Below are positions 7,137 to 14,859 of a DNA stretch of 14,859 bases, one piece after another (positions within the stretch are counted from its first letter, which is position 1; every line of letters starts with the position of its first letter). The notes under the pieces were generated by a model. That model ran no database searches, was not told the origin of the DNA, and worked only from the letters and a program-made list of their open reading frames with translations. This DNA is from Leptotrichiaceae bacterium (GTDB lineage Bacteria; Fusobacteriota; Fusobacteriia; Fusobacteriales; Leptotrichiaceae), in the NCBI GenBank assembly GCA_030532815.1, contig JAUNKI010000006.1, positions 7,865 to 22,723 on the forward strand. Reading direction: 5' to 3'. The translations under genes were made by a program, and so were the position numbers.

Positions 7137-10100
7137 ATGGCTAAAGTAATGAAGACAATGGACGGGAACCAAGCAGCGGCACATGCGGCATATGCATTTA
7201 CCGAAGTAGCCGGGATTTACCCGATTACTCCATCATCCAATATGGCTGAATACACTGATCAGTGGGCTGCCTATGGCAAGACTAATTTACTGGGAACTCC
7301 TGTAAAAGTGGTTGAAATGCAGTCTGAAGCCGGAGCGGCAGGGACAGTTCACGGCTCGTTACAGGCAGGAGCTTTGACAACTACATTTACAGCATCTCAG
7401 GGGTTATTACTTAAAATACCTAATATGTATAAAATCGCAGGAGAACTTCTTCCGGGTGTAATGCATGTATCGGCGAGATCACTGTCAGCACAGGCATTAT
7501 CCATTTTCGGAGATCATCAGGACATTTATGCTGCACGTATGACAGGATGGGCAATGATGGCTACAAGTTCAGTACAGGAAGTAATGGACCTTGCAGGAGT
7601 AGCACATTTATCAGCGATTAAATCAAGAATTCCTATGCTGCATTTTTTTGACGGATTCAGAACATCACATGAAATTAATAAAGTAGAAGTAATGGATTAT
7701 GAAGTGTATGATAGGTTACTTGATAAGGAAGCAGTTCAGGAATTTAGAAAAAGAGCGATAAATCCTGAAAATCCGGTAACAAGAGGAACTGCACAAAATG
7801 ACGATATTTATTTTCAGGCAAGGGAAGTTCAGAACAAATTTTACGAAGCGGTACCTGATATAGTAAATGATTATATGAAAGAAATTACAAAAGAAACAGG
7901 AAGACACTATGCACCTTTTGTTTATTATGGATCCGAAGATGCCGAAAGAGTAATTGTAGCAATGGGGTCAGTAAATGAAACGATAAAGGAGACAGTTGAT
8001 TTTCTTGCCGAAAAAGGTATAAAAGTAGGACTTCTGACTGTACACTTATACAGACCGTTTTCCAAAAAATACTTTTTTGAAGCAATGCCTAAAACTGTTA
8101 AAAAAATTGCCGTTCTGGACAGAACAAAAGAACCGGGTGCATTGGGAGAACCTTTATACATGGACGTAAGAACATTGTATTACGGAATGGAAAATCCTCC
8201 GATTATAATAGGGGGAAGATATGGTTTATCTTCAAAAGATACGACTCCTGAACAGATTCTGGCAGTTTACAAAAATTTGGCACAGCCTGAGCCTAAAGAT
8301 CAGTTTACAATAGGTATAGTAGATGATGTAACATTTACGTCGCTGCCTCTTGAAGAAGAAATTTTTGCAGGAAATAAAGATGTAAAGGCATGTCTGTTTT
8401 TCGGACTGGGGTCTGACGGAACTGTAGGAGCTAATAAAAATTCGATAAAAATTATAGGGGATAAGACGGACTTATACGCACAGGGATATTTTGCCTATGA
8501 TTCGAAAAAATCAGGAGGAGTAACAAGATCTCATTTGAGATTCAGTAAAGATCCTATAAGATCTACTTATCTCGTAACCAAACCGAGTTTTGTGGCATGT
8601 TCGGTACCTGCATATATGGGTAAATATGATATGATATCAGGTCTGAGAGAGGGAGGAACTTTCCTTCTGAATACAATCTGGGAAAAAGAAAAAGTTGTGG
8701 AAACTATACCTAATGAAATAAAAAGGGAACTGGCAAGGAAAAAAGCAAGATTTTTCATTATAAATGCAACAAAACTTGCTCAGGAAGTAGGACTCGGAAA
8801 CAGAACAAATACAATAATGCAGTCTGCGTTCTTTTATCTGACACAGGTAATTCCTTATGAAGAAGCAAAGAAGTATATGAAAGAATATGCTGAAAAAACA
8901 TACGGAACAAAAGGGAAAGACATAGTTGAAAAGAACTGGGCGGCAGTAGATAAAGGAACTGAAGGATTGGAAGAAATCTTTGTGGATCCTTCATGGGTAA
9001 ATCTTGAAGTAAATGAAGATATTATAGATGCCCATAAGCCTGAATTTGTCAAGAAAATAGCCGATCCGATAAATGCCATTAAAGGAGATGACTTGCCTGT
9101 ATCAGCATTTATAGGATATGAAGACGGAACATTTGAAAACGGAACTACCAATTTTGAAAAAAGAGGTATTGCAGTGGAAGTGCCTGAATGGCAGCCTGAC
9201 ATGTGTATACAGTGTAACCAGTGTGCTTATGTATGTCCTCATGCGGTAATAAGACCGTTCCTGATTGATGAAAAGGAAATGGCTGCGGCACCTGAAGGAA
9301 TGGATACTATAAAAGCCATAGGAAAGGGATTTGACAGTTTACAGTTCAGAATACAGGTATCACCGTTAGACTGTACGGGATGCGGTTCATGTGTGAATGT
9401 CTGCCCTGCACCGAAGGGTAAAGCTATAATAATGAAACCTATAGATTCTCAAATAGAGAGAAATGAAGTGGAAAATGCGGAATATTTATTTGATAATGTA
9501 ACTTACAAGGATCATATAATGGGAAGAGGAACCGTAAAAGGCTCACAGTTTGCAAAACCGTTATTTGAGTTTTCAGGAGCTTGTGCGGGATGTGGAGAAA
9601 CTCCTTATATTAAACTTGTAACTCAATTATTCGGAGAAAGAATGATGATTGCCAATGCTACGGGATGTTCATCAATTTACGGAGGTTCGGCACCGTCAAC
9701 TCCTTATACGAAAAATTCATGCGGAGAAGGACCGGCATGGGCATCTTCACTGTTTGAGGACAATGCGGAATACGGCTACGGAATGTTCCAGGCTGTACAT
9801 ACTATCAGACAGAGAATGGCGAAAATGATGATAGAATGTGAAAATGAGGTATCACCTGAATTGGCCGATTTATTTGCTGAATGGAGAGAAAGCATTTCGG
9901 ACGGAGAAAAAACAACTGAATTAAGGGATAAGATAGTTCCGCTGTTGGAAAAGGAAACAGGAAAAACAGCAAAAGAGCTTCTTGAACTGAAACAGTACTT
10001 AGTGAAAAAGTCTATATGGATGTTCGGAGGAGACGGATGGGCATATGATATAGGTTATGGAGGACTTGACCATGTACTTGCATCGGGAGATGATGTAAAT

Positions 10101-10676
10101 GTCCTCGTACTTGACACGGAAGTCTATTCAAATACGGGAGGACAGGCTTCAAAAGCATCTCCGGCGGGGTCTGTTGCAAAGTTCGCTTCATCAGGGAAAC
10201 CTGTAAAGAAAAAGGATTTGGCGGCAATATCCATGACATACGGAAATATATATGTGGCGAGAATTTCAATGGGGGCTAATCAGAATCAGGCTTTAAAAGC
10301 CATAAGAGAAGCTGAGGCTTATCCGGGACCGTCAATTATAATTGCATATTCACCGTGTATTGCACATGGACTGAAAGAAGGGCTCGGAAAGTCCCAAACT
10401 GAAGAAAAACTGGCTACTGAAGTAGGATACTGGCCGATATTGAGATTTGACCCGAGACTTGCGGAAAAAGGTAAAAATCCGCTGCAACTGGACTCTAAAG
10501 ATCCTGCATGGGATAAATATGAAGAATTCCTGAAAAGAGAAAGAAGATATACGACACTTCTTTCGGAATTTCCTGAACATGCAAAATCATTATTTGAAAT
10601 GAACCTGAAAAATGCTAAGGATACATGGAGTTATTATAAAAGACTTGCAGCAATGGATTATTCAGTAGAAGTATAA
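7137..10676 (+). CDS. nifJ: Pyruvate:ferredoxin (flavodoxin) oxidoreductase
   Basis: Converts pyruvate and CoA to acetyl-CoA and CO2, passing electrons through three 4Fe-4S clusters to ferredoxin or flavodoxin; the main pyruvate-oxidising enzyme of many anaerobes. At 1179 residues it is a complete single-chain PFOR. In order: domain I with GIYPITPSS; the transketolase-like and CoA-binding middle; a two-cluster ferredoxin domain (C690, C693, C696, C700 and C746, C749, C752, C756); then the thiamine-diphosphate domain with proximal-cluster ligands C816, C819, C844 and C1074, and the motif GDGWAYDIGYGG (from 965) with YSNTGGQ. All expected cysteines are present. It ends soon after the TPP domain, without the long tail of the Desulfovibrio enzyme. 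AGGAGG four bases before the ATG, a good promoter and three tandem in-frame stops suggest strong, clean expression. Monocistronic. Confidence 0.98.
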   Translation: MAKVMKTMDGNQAAAHAAYAFTEVAGIYPITPSSNMAEYTDQWAAYGKTNLLGTPVKVVEMQSEAGAAGTVHGSLQAGALTTTFTASQGLLLKIPNMYKIAGELLPGVMHVSARSLSAQALSIFGDHQDIYAARMTGWAMMATSSVQEVMDLAGVAHLSAIKSRIPMLHFFDGFRTSHEINKVEVMDYEVYDRLLDKEAVQEFRKRAINPENPVTRGTAQNDDIYFQAREVQNKFYEAVPDIVNDYMKEITKETGRHYAPFVYYGSEDAERVIVAMGSVNETIKETVDFLAEKGIKVGLLTVHLYRPFSKKYFFEAMPKTVKKIAVLDRTKEPGALGEPLYMDVRTLYYGMENPPIIIGGRYGLSSKDTTPEQILAVYKNLAQPEPKDQFTIGIVDDVTFTSLPLEEEIFAGNKDVKACLFFGLGSDGTVGANKNSIKIIGDKTDLYAQGYFAYDSKKSGGVTRSHLRFSKDPIRSTYLVTKPSFVACSVPAYMGKYDMISGLREGGTFLLNTIWEKEKVVETIPNEIKRELARKKARFFIINATKLAQEVGLGNRTNTIMQSAFFYLTQVIPYEEAKKYMKEYAEKTYGTKGKDIVEKNWAAVDKGTEGLEEIFVDPSWVNLEVNEDIIDAHKPEFVKKIADPINAIKGDDLPVSAFIGYEDGTFENGTTNFEKRGIAVEVPEWQPDMCIQCNQCAYVCPHAVIRPFLIDEKEMAAAPEGMDTIKAIGKGFDSLQFRIQVSPLDCTGCGSCVNVCPAPKGKAIIMKPIDSQIERNEVENAEYLFDNVTYKDHIMGRGTVKGSQFAKPLFEFSGACAGCGETPYIKLVTQLFGERMMIANATGCSSIYGGSAPSTPYTKNSCGEGPAWASSLFEDNAEYGYGMFQAVHTIRQRMAKMMIECENEVSPELADLFAEWRESISDGEKTTELRDKIVPLLEKETGKTAKELLELKQYLVKKSIWMFGGDGWAYDIGYGGLDHVLASGDDVNVLVLDTEVYSNTGGQASKASPAGSVAKFASSGKPVKKKDLAAISMTYGNIYVARISMGANQNQALKAIREAEAYPGPSIIIAYSPCIAHGLKEGLGKSQTEEKLATEVGYWPILRFDPRLAEKGKNPLQLDSKDPAWDKYEEFLKRERRYTTLLSEFPEHAKSLFEMNLKNAKDTWSYYKRLAAMDYSVEV

Positions 10677-10729
10677 TGATAAAAATTTAAAATCAGTAAG
10701 ATTCAATGTGTTTTTAAATTGTAAAAAAT

Positions 10730-10789
10730 AAAAAATATCTTTATATAATCCTAAACTTAATTGAAAACAGATTAATAAAGATATTTTTT
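10730..10789. terminator. Bidirectional terminator between PFOR and DUF998 genes
   Basis: Perfect 15-bp inverted repeat: AAAAAATATCTTTAT (10730-10744) and ATAAAGATATTTTTT (10775-10789), flanked by A-runs on the left and T-runs on the right, so it can act in either direction. It sits between the convergent PFOR and DUF998 genes, 54 and 17 bases from their stops. Confidence 0.7.
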
Positions 10790-10805
10790 TATTTGAAAAA
10801 TTTTG

Positions 10806-11414
10806 TTATATGCTAATCAGTATCATATTTAAAACTAAAAAATAGATTGTACCTGAAAACAGGAAAATTCTTTCTATCAGTCCGAAAACTTTTTTGACAG
10901 GCGGAATAAAAAGACCCAAAACTACTCCTATCAGTGAATATTTAACTGTCTGATTTAAAAATATCAGTACGGTTTTAAAAATTGAATTTATTTCCATAGA
11001 TGTAAATATAGGTGTTAGATTGATAGTTAGTTTTATTACCGCAGTAAACTGTATAATTGCAAAGAGATAATGCAGTAATCCTGTTTTTGTCTTTTTCCGT
11101 CCTTCAATATCCGTAGGAAAAATAAGCACTCCTATAACTGAAACTGCTCTCACGAAAAGCCAGAATACAGCCTGATTTTTATAGTCAAGATTTTTATGCC
11201 ATATCATAAATACGAGCATTAGAGAAAGGGAGCCTATTACGGAAAAAAATCCCGACACTAGCTGTAATTTTTTGGATTTACCCACTCCGTAGTCACTGAC
11301 TGCATGGAAAACAGGATTGTAATTTTTAAATTTAACATGCAGATATATCATTATGACAAAATATGAAAATATACAGAATATATTTATACTAAGTAAAATC
11401 AATTTTAAATTCAT
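10806..11414 (-). CDS. DUF998 family integral membrane protein
   Basis: Very hydrophobic protein of 202 residues with about six predicted membrane helices (roughly 4-25, 50-70, 82-100, 112-133, 145-165, 180-200). It matches DUF998 in its signatures: a loop with HAVSDYGVG after helix 1 and FPTDIEG before LLHYLFAI in the middle. No enzymatic or transport function is established for the family as far as I know. The ATG overlaps the stop of the HxlR gene (ATGA), with GGGGAAG upstream inside that gene, so the two are translationally coupled and share a promoter. The position, downstream of a presumed electrophile sensor, suggests a membrane role in the same response, perhaps in the place that DoxX-type MhqP has in Bacillus. 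That is inference only. Confidence 0.78.
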   Translation of the reverse strand: MNLKLILLSINIFCIFSYFVIMIYLHVKFKNYNPVFHAVSDYGVGKSKKLQLVSGFFSVIGSLSLMLVFMIWHKNLDYKNQAVFWLFVRAVSVIGVLIFPTDIEGRKKTKTGLLHYLFAIIQFTAVIKLTINLTPIFTSMEINSIFKTVLIFLNQTVKYSLIGVVLGLFIPPVKKVFGLIERIFLFSGTIYFLVLNMILISI

Positions 11415-11800
11415 TTAATCACTTCCCCGTGTTCTGTTTTTGTGCTGTTTTTTTCCGACCATTTATCATGTATATATTGCTTGTGTCTGATTCCCCATTG
11501 GTGCAGCATATCAATGACAGGTTCCAGCTCTTTTCCGTGTTCGGTAAGGGAATATTCCACTTTGGGAGGAATGACAGGATAGGAAATACGCTTTATCAAA
11601 TCGTCATCTTCCAGTTCTCTTAAATTTTTTGTGAGCATTTTCTGTGTTATCTGAGGCATAGCCCTCATAAAATCCGAAAAACGCATAGTCCTGTTTTTCA
11701 TAATGTGTAGCAGAATAGGCAGTTTCCATTTTCCCGTAATTGTATCAAGTCCGTCGTCGGTTCGGCACAAATCAGGTTCAATATTTATTTTTTCAGACAT
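11411..11800 (-). CDS. HxlR family winged-helix regulator, YodB-like
   Basis: DNA-binding dimeric regulator of 129 residues, all of the usual HxlR length. Visible family landmarks: C12 in PDLCRTDDGLDTI, then GKWKLPILLHIM, the recognition region RFSDFMRAM...ITQKMLTKNLRELEDDDLI, the wing YPVIPPKVEYSLTEHG, and the C-terminal helix LHQWG. Many family members (YodB, HypR) sense quinones, diamide or hypochlorite through such an N-terminal cysteine; sensing here is inferred from that conserved position. The start at 11800 is supported by GAGAGG about eight bases upstream. It is divergent from a VOC-esterase-LLM operon and co-transcribed with a DUF998 gene, so it is probably an autoregulated repressor of both sides. 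Confidence 0.92.
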   Translation of the reverse strand: MSEKINIEPDLCRTDDGLDTITGKWKLPILLHIMKNRTMRFSDFMRAMPQITQKMLTKNLRELEDDDLIKRISYPVIPPKVEYSLTEHGKELEPVIDMLHQWGIRHKQYIHDKWSEKNSTKTEHGEVIK

Positions 11801-11837
11801 TTCAAAACCTCTCTTTTTAAATTGTATACTTTTTCAT

Positions 11838-11866
11838 ATTATAGCACTTTTTAGTACCTACTTGTA
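11838..11866 (-). promoter_or_regulatory. Promoter of the HxlR-DUF998 operon
   Basis: Minus-strand extended -10 TGCTATAAT (11846-11838), identical to the -10 on the opposite strand. The -35 region (TACAAG at 11866-11861, 17 bases away) is poor, as is common for extended -10 promoters. Confidence 0.6.
11853..11862. promoter_or_regulatory. Candidate HxlR operator
   Basis: Inverted repeat AGTA-CC-TACT lying between the two divergent extended -10 elements and touching the -35 of the plus-strand operon. A further TACT sits at 11827-11830, nearer the HxlR gene. TACT/AGTA half-sites are those known for Bacillus YodB, where they are spaced by seven bases in the opposite order, so this is a similarity of half-sites and not of the whole operator. 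Confidence 0.4.
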
Positions 11867-11890
11867 TATATAATTTAATAATGCTATAAT
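11862..11890 (+). promoter_or_regulatory. Promoter of the VOC-esterase-LLM operon
   Basis: TTGTAT (11862-11867), a 17-base spacer, then extended -10 TGCTATAAT (11882-11890, core TATAAT exact). Leader of about 37 bases with AAGGGG as ribosome site before the ATG at 11934. Confidence 0.7.
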
Positions 11891-11933
11891 TCATCCATAA
11901 ACAAAAATAAAATATGGAAAAGGGGTAATTATA

Positions 11934-12896
11934 ATGAAAAACACAGGACTGCATCATGTATCTGTATTATCAAGTGATGCTGAAAGAGCATATTATTTTT
12001 ATCATCATATATTAGGATTGAAACTGATTTTAAAAACTGTCAATCAGGACGATCCGAATATGTATCATTTATTTTTCGGAGATGAAACAGGAAGAGCAGG
12101 TACTGAATTTACTGTATTTGAAATGAAGGGAACAAGGGAAAATTCATTCGGGACAAATTCCATTGAAAGGACAATGTTTTTAGTACGTTCGGAAGCTTCC
12201 ATACGTTTCTGGGAAAACAGACTTACAGATTTTAATGTATGTCATTACGGAATTGAAACATATAACGGACAGAAAATTTTAAGATTTGAAGATGAAGACG
12301 GGCAGAAACTGGGGTTTGTGTACAGAAATGCGGAAATAGGGGAAATGGAACCTTTTATCGTTGAAGATATTCCTGAGGAACATGCTATTTTGGGAATAGG
12401 AGATGTTTACTTACGTGTAAGATATACTGAACCGACACAGAAAATAATTGAAGAAAATTACGGATTTGAAAAATACGGAGAAACAGTATGGAATGATTTT
12501 AAAGTATCAATGTTCAGATTTGAAGACAGCCCTTTTAAGCATGAAATTCATATTATTGAAGATAAAAAATCCCGACTTCAGCATTTAGGTACAGGAGGAA
12601 TACATCATATTGCATTCGGTGTGGAAGATGTGGAAGATCTCGAAGAGCTTCAGAAGGAACTGGATGAAAAAAATGTTCAGAGTTCAGGAATTGTAAATAG
12701 GGAATTTATTGTTTCAAGTTATTTCAGGGAACCGAATTATAATTTATTTGAAACTGCCACTCCTCTTAGTAAAGGAAAGGATTCTTTTCCTAAGCAGGGA
12801 AGAAAATTTCATGAAATTCCGTTATTCCTGCCTGAATTTTTAGAAAAAAAACGGGAAGAAATTGAAAGAAACGTGAACTTTAAATTTTCAGAATAA
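11934..12896 (+). CDS. VOC-family ring-cleaving dioxygenase-like protein (MhqO/MhqE type)
   Basis: Cytoplasmic protein of 320 residues made of two vicinal-oxygen-chelate modules. The first begins GLHHVSVLS (H7/H8) and continues with KTVNQDDPNMYHLFFGDETG, a stretch typical of the putative hydroquinone dioxygenases MhqA/MhqE/MhqO of Bacillota. The second has GGIHHIAFG (H224/H225) and SSYFREPNYNLFETAT (E273), giving the expected His/Glu metal ligands. Family members are thought to open the ring of hydroquinones or otherwise remove quinone electrophiles with a divalent metal; few are biochemically proven. Start set by AAGGGG at 11920-11925. First gene of a three-gene operon, 18 bases ahead of an esterase, and divergent from an HxlR regulator, which is the context expected for quinone or electrophile response. 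The substrate is unknown. Confidence 0.88.
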   Translation: MKNTGLHHVSVLSSDAERAYYFYHHILGLKLILKTVNQDDPNMYHLFFGDETGRAGTEFTVFEMKGTRENSFGTNSIERTMFLVRSEASIRFWENRLTDFNVCHYGIETYNGQKILRFEDEDGQKLGFVYRNAEIGEMEPFIVEDIPEEHAILGIGDVYLRVRYTEPTQKIIEENYGFEKYGETVWNDFKVSMFRFEDSPFKHEIHIIEDKKSRLQHLGTGGIHHIAFGVEDVEDLEELQKELDEKNVQSSGIVNREFIVSSYFREPNYNLFETATPLSKGKDSFPKQGRKFHEIPLFLPEFLEKKREEIERNVNFKFSE

Positions 12897-12914
12897 TAAA
12901 ATCGGAGGATTGTT

Positions 12915-13496
12915 ATGAAACATATGTTTATAGAAGGAACGGACAAATTATTTGTACTGTTTCACGGAACAGGGGGAAATGAAAACAGTCTGCTGTTTTT
13001 AACAGGAGAATTGGACCCTTATGCAAGTATACTCAGTTTTTCCGGAAATGTGGGAACTGGAAAAAACAGAAGATTTTTTGCCCCTCTCGTAAATAAAAAA
13101 ATAGACAGGATTGAGGCAGCTGAAAGAATTTCAGAATTTCTGGAGAAATGGGATAATCTTGAGATTATAAAAAATAAAGAAATAATATTTGTCGGGTATT
13201 CAAACGGAGCAAATTTTATACTGGGAATTTTGCAGGAGCGTCCGGATATTGCTCATAAGACAATACTGCTGCATCCAAGTAATTTAGGATGGACTTTTAA
13301 GGAAAAACCTTTGAAAAATAAAATTATTGCAACGGCAGGAGCAACTGATATTATTGCCCCTGCAGGAGATGTCATGAAATTAAAAAAAGAATTTGAAAAT
13401 ATCGGATATGATGATTTTAAAGTACTGCTTCTTGACGGAGGTCACGGAGTAAGTGATGAAGAAGTAGAAAAACTGAAAAATATTTTAAATAATTAA
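12915..13496 (+). CDS. Alpha/beta-hydrolase, carboxylesterase/phospholipase family (MhqD-like)
   Basis: Cytoplasmic serine hydrolase of 193 residues, the short size usual for this PF02230-like group. Visible: the oxyanion loop FHGTGG early in the protein, the nucleophile elbow VGYSNGAN with S96, Asp in GATDIIAP (D145) and His in GGHGVSD (H177), a complete Ser-Asp-His triad. No signal peptide. GGAGG lies six bases before the ATG. It follows the dioxygenase-like gene by 18 bases and precedes the LLM gene by 33, so the three form one operon. In Bacillus the equivalent MhqE-MhqD pair is induced by hydroquinones and catechols; here the esterase probably hydrolyses a product of the upstream enzyme, which is inferred from pairing only. 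Confidence 0.87.
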   Translation: MKHMFIEGTDKLFVLFHGTGGNENSLLFLTGELDPYASILSFSGNVGTGKNRRFFAPLVNKKIDRIEAAERISEFLEKWDNLEIIKNKEIIFVGYSNGANFILGILQERPDIAHKTILLHPSNLGWTFKEKPLKNKIIATAGATDIIAPAGDVMKLKKEFENIGYDDFKVLLLDGGHGVSDEEVEKLKNILNN

Positions 13497-13529
13497 TAAA
13501 AAATAAAAAAAGAAAGAAGTGATATAATT

Positions 13530-14582
13530 ATGATAGAATTGGGAATAAGTTCATTCGGAGAAACAACACCGATGGAAAAAACGGGAGAAGTACTTTCTCA
13601 TGACAAAAGAATAAGAAATATGGTGGAAGAAATAGAGCTTGCTGATAAGGTAGGGCTGGATATTTATGCCATAGGTGAACATCACCGTTCTGATTTTGCA
13701 GTATCCGCTCCGGAAATTGTCCTTGCGGCAGGAGCTGTAAATACTAAAAATATACGTTTATCCAGTGCCACGACGAATTTATCGTCAAATGACCCTGTAA
13801 GAGTTTATCAGAATTTTTCGACAGTTGATGCATTATCCAACGGGCGTGCCGAAATTATGCTCGGAAGAGGCTCATTTACAGAATCCTTTCCTTTATTCGG
13901 GTATGATTTGAAAGATTATGAAGAACTGTTTAACGAAAAAATGGATATGATACTTGAAATAAAAAAGAATGAAATTTTGAACTGGAAAAGCAGAAAATTT
14001 ACTCAGAATGTTGACGGAAAAGGGGTATATCCGAGAGCCGTTCAGGAAGATTTTCCTATATGGGTTGCAACAGGGGGACATGTAGAATCGACTTTAAGAA
14101 TTGCAGAAAAAGGACTGCCTATTGTTTATGCCATTATCGGAGGAAATCCCCTTGCATTTAAACAGTTAATAGATATTTACCGTAAATTCGGACAGGAAAG
14201 CGGGCATAATTCTGAAAAACTTAAAGTGGCAGCTCATTCGTGGGGATTTATAGCTGATACGAGTGAAGAAGCCGTAGAAAAATATTTTTATCCTACAAAG
14301 GTTCTTACGGATCAGATTTCCAGAGAGAGAGCTCATTGGACAGAACTCAGCAAAGACAGATATATGCAGTCGGTAGGACCGAACGGTGCAATGTTTGTAG
14401 GATCTCCTGATGATGTTGCTCAGAAACTGATTAAAGTAATAGAAAATCTGGGATTGGACAGATTTATGCTGCATTTGCCTATAGGTTCCATACCTCATGA
14501 AGATACTATGAAATCCATTGAGCTGTTCGGAACGAAAGTAGCACCTGTTGTAAGAGAATATTTCAGTAAAAAAGAGAAGTAG
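13530..14582 (+). CDS. LLM-class (luciferase-like) flavin-dependent oxidoreductase
   Basis: Cytoplasmic TIM-barrel flavoprotein of 350 residues, full length for the class. Landmarks: N-terminal LGISSFGETTP, the helix MVEEIELADKVGLD followed by IGEHHRSDFAVSAPEIVLAA (about residues 47-68), IRLSSATTNLSSNDPVRVYQNFSTVDALSNGRAEIMLGRGSF (about 86-127), PIWVATGGH (about 175) and C-terminal GSPDDVAQKL...DRFMLHLPIG. It most resembles the oxidoreductases annotated as putative LLM family, using FMN or F420; FMN is more likely in this host. The ribosome site is weak (GAAGTGA), unlike the two genes ahead. Last gene of the electrophile operon; a reductive or monooxygenase step on quinone-like compounds is possible but unproven. 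A small AACCA/TGGTT hairpin begins right after the stop, without a T-run. Confidence 0.9.
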   Translation: MIELGISSFGETTPMEKTGEVLSHDKRIRNMVEEIELADKVGLDIYAIGEHHRSDFAVSAPEIVLAAGAVNTKNIRLSSATTNLSSNDPVRVYQNFSTVDALSNGRAEIMLGRGSFTESFPLFGYDLKDYEELFNEKMDMILEIKKNEILNWKSRKFTQNVDGKGVYPRAVQEDFPIWVATGGHVESTLRIAEKGLPIVYAIIGGNPLAFKQLIDIYRKFGQESGHNSEKLKVAAHSWGFIADTSEEAVEKYFYPTKVLTDQISRERAHWTELSKDRYMQSVGPNGAMFVGSPDDVAQKLIKVIENLGLDRFMLHLPIGSIPHEDTMKSIELFGTKVAPVVREYFSKKEK

Positions 14583-14710
14583 AACCAGAACTGGTTTAAC
14601 TTAAATTTTACTGTCGCTTAAAAATATTCATCCATTAAGGAGTGTTTTCATAAAGCTCACTTAATTATACACATTTTTTACATTGCAAAATTTGAATAGA
14701 AGTAAAAGCT

Positions 14711-14838
14711 CCGGCATTCAAAATTTTACGAAAAAATACGAATTATGCTGCTCAGGAAAACAGCTGTTTGAGCAAAGCGAGTTTGCTGTTTTCTAAGCAT
14801 AATGAGTATTTTTGAAGTATTAAAAATTTTGTAGCCGG
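14711..14838. repeat. Dispersed hairpin-rich repeat, copy 2
   Basis: Nested inverted arms: CCGGC (14711-14715) / GCCGG (14834-14838); AAAATTTT (14820s) on both sides; ATTATGCT (14742-14749) / AGCATAAT (14796-14803); GAAAACAG (14756-14763) / CTGTTTTC (14786-14793). The loop core TGTTTGAGCAAAGCGAGTTTG differs at only a few bases from copy 1 at 5686, while the surrounding stems differ in sequence but stay paired. Sequence just upstream (AAAATTTGAAT at about 14685) also has a counterpart near 5524. The 3' flank is more GC-rich and is cut by the window edge. Confidence 0.6.
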
Positions 14839-14859
14839 TAGCAGGAGTGTGAGGGCGGC

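Noticed and set aside
8855..9202. 115-codon minus-strand frame inside the PFOR gene
   Set aside because: Antisense shadow of a well-conserved coding region; PFOR motifs fix the correct strand and frame.
14166..14498. 110-codon minus-strand frame inside the LLM gene
   Set aside because: Antisense shadow of the LLM oxidoreductase, without a plausible ribosome site or domain.
14583..14596. AACCA/TGGTT hairpin as terminator of the LLM operon
   Set aside because: Only five pairs and no following T-run; mentioned with the LLM gene but not called a terminator.

Overview
The window reads as chromosomal DNA of a low-GC, anaerobic, probably fermentative bacterium. Coding sequence is rich in AGA/GGA/ATA codons and intergenic DNA is very AT-rich. 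The mix of pyruvate:ferredoxin oxidoreductase, flavodoxin and a flavodoxin-linked DUF2023 protein suggests Fusobacteriota, and Leptotrichiaceae (Leptotrichia-like) is my best guess. This is inferred from protein character, not from a database search. I see no rRNA, tRNA, transposase, phage gene, cas gene or CRISPR array.

Layout, left to right. (1) 1-736: the 3' part of a long-chain flavodoxin gene overlaps a DUF2023 gene. (2) 737-1792: about 1 kb with no convincing gene, but with a compact run of four hairpins ending in an intrinsic terminator (840-958). (3) 1793-2371: kptA, an RNA 2'-phosphotransferase, standing alone. (4) 2656-5323, minus strand: recJ, split into two frames by an apparent deletion just before the first catalytic motif. 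(5) 5324-6034: non-coding DNA with one copy of a dispersed hairpin-rich repeat and an ownerless terminator-like hairpin. (6) 6035-6700, minus: a secreted DUF3298/RsiV-like protein. (7) 7137-10676: pyruvate:ferredoxin (flavodoxin) oxidoreductase with a clear promoter, ending at a 15-bp hairpin shared with the convergent gene. (8) 10806-14582: a divergent module. A DUF998 membrane protein and an HxlR regulator lie on the minus strand; a ring-cleaving-dioxygenase-like VOC protein, a carboxylesterase and an LLM flavin oxidoreductase lie on the plus strand. (9) 14583-14859: a second copy of the dispersed repeat, close to the window edge.

How the genes fit together. PFOR oxidises pyruvate to acetyl-CoA and passes electrons to ferredoxin or flavodoxin, so the flavodoxin at the left edge is a plausible partner, though not in the same operon. 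The right-hand module resembles the quinone/electrophile detoxification systems of Bacillota (MhqO/MhqE-type dioxygenase, MhqD-type esterase, YodB-type HxlR sensor with an N-terminal cysteine). It differs in its partners: an LLM oxidoreductase and a DUF998 membrane protein. The 133-bp region between the divergent genes has two opposed extended -10 promoters and a short inverted repeat that could let the HxlR protein control both sides.

Most worth checking: the broken recJ, the electrophile module and its operator, the tracrRNA/sgRNA-like hairpin array at 840-958, and the dispersed repeat, whose stems differ between copies in a compensatory way around a conserved loop.
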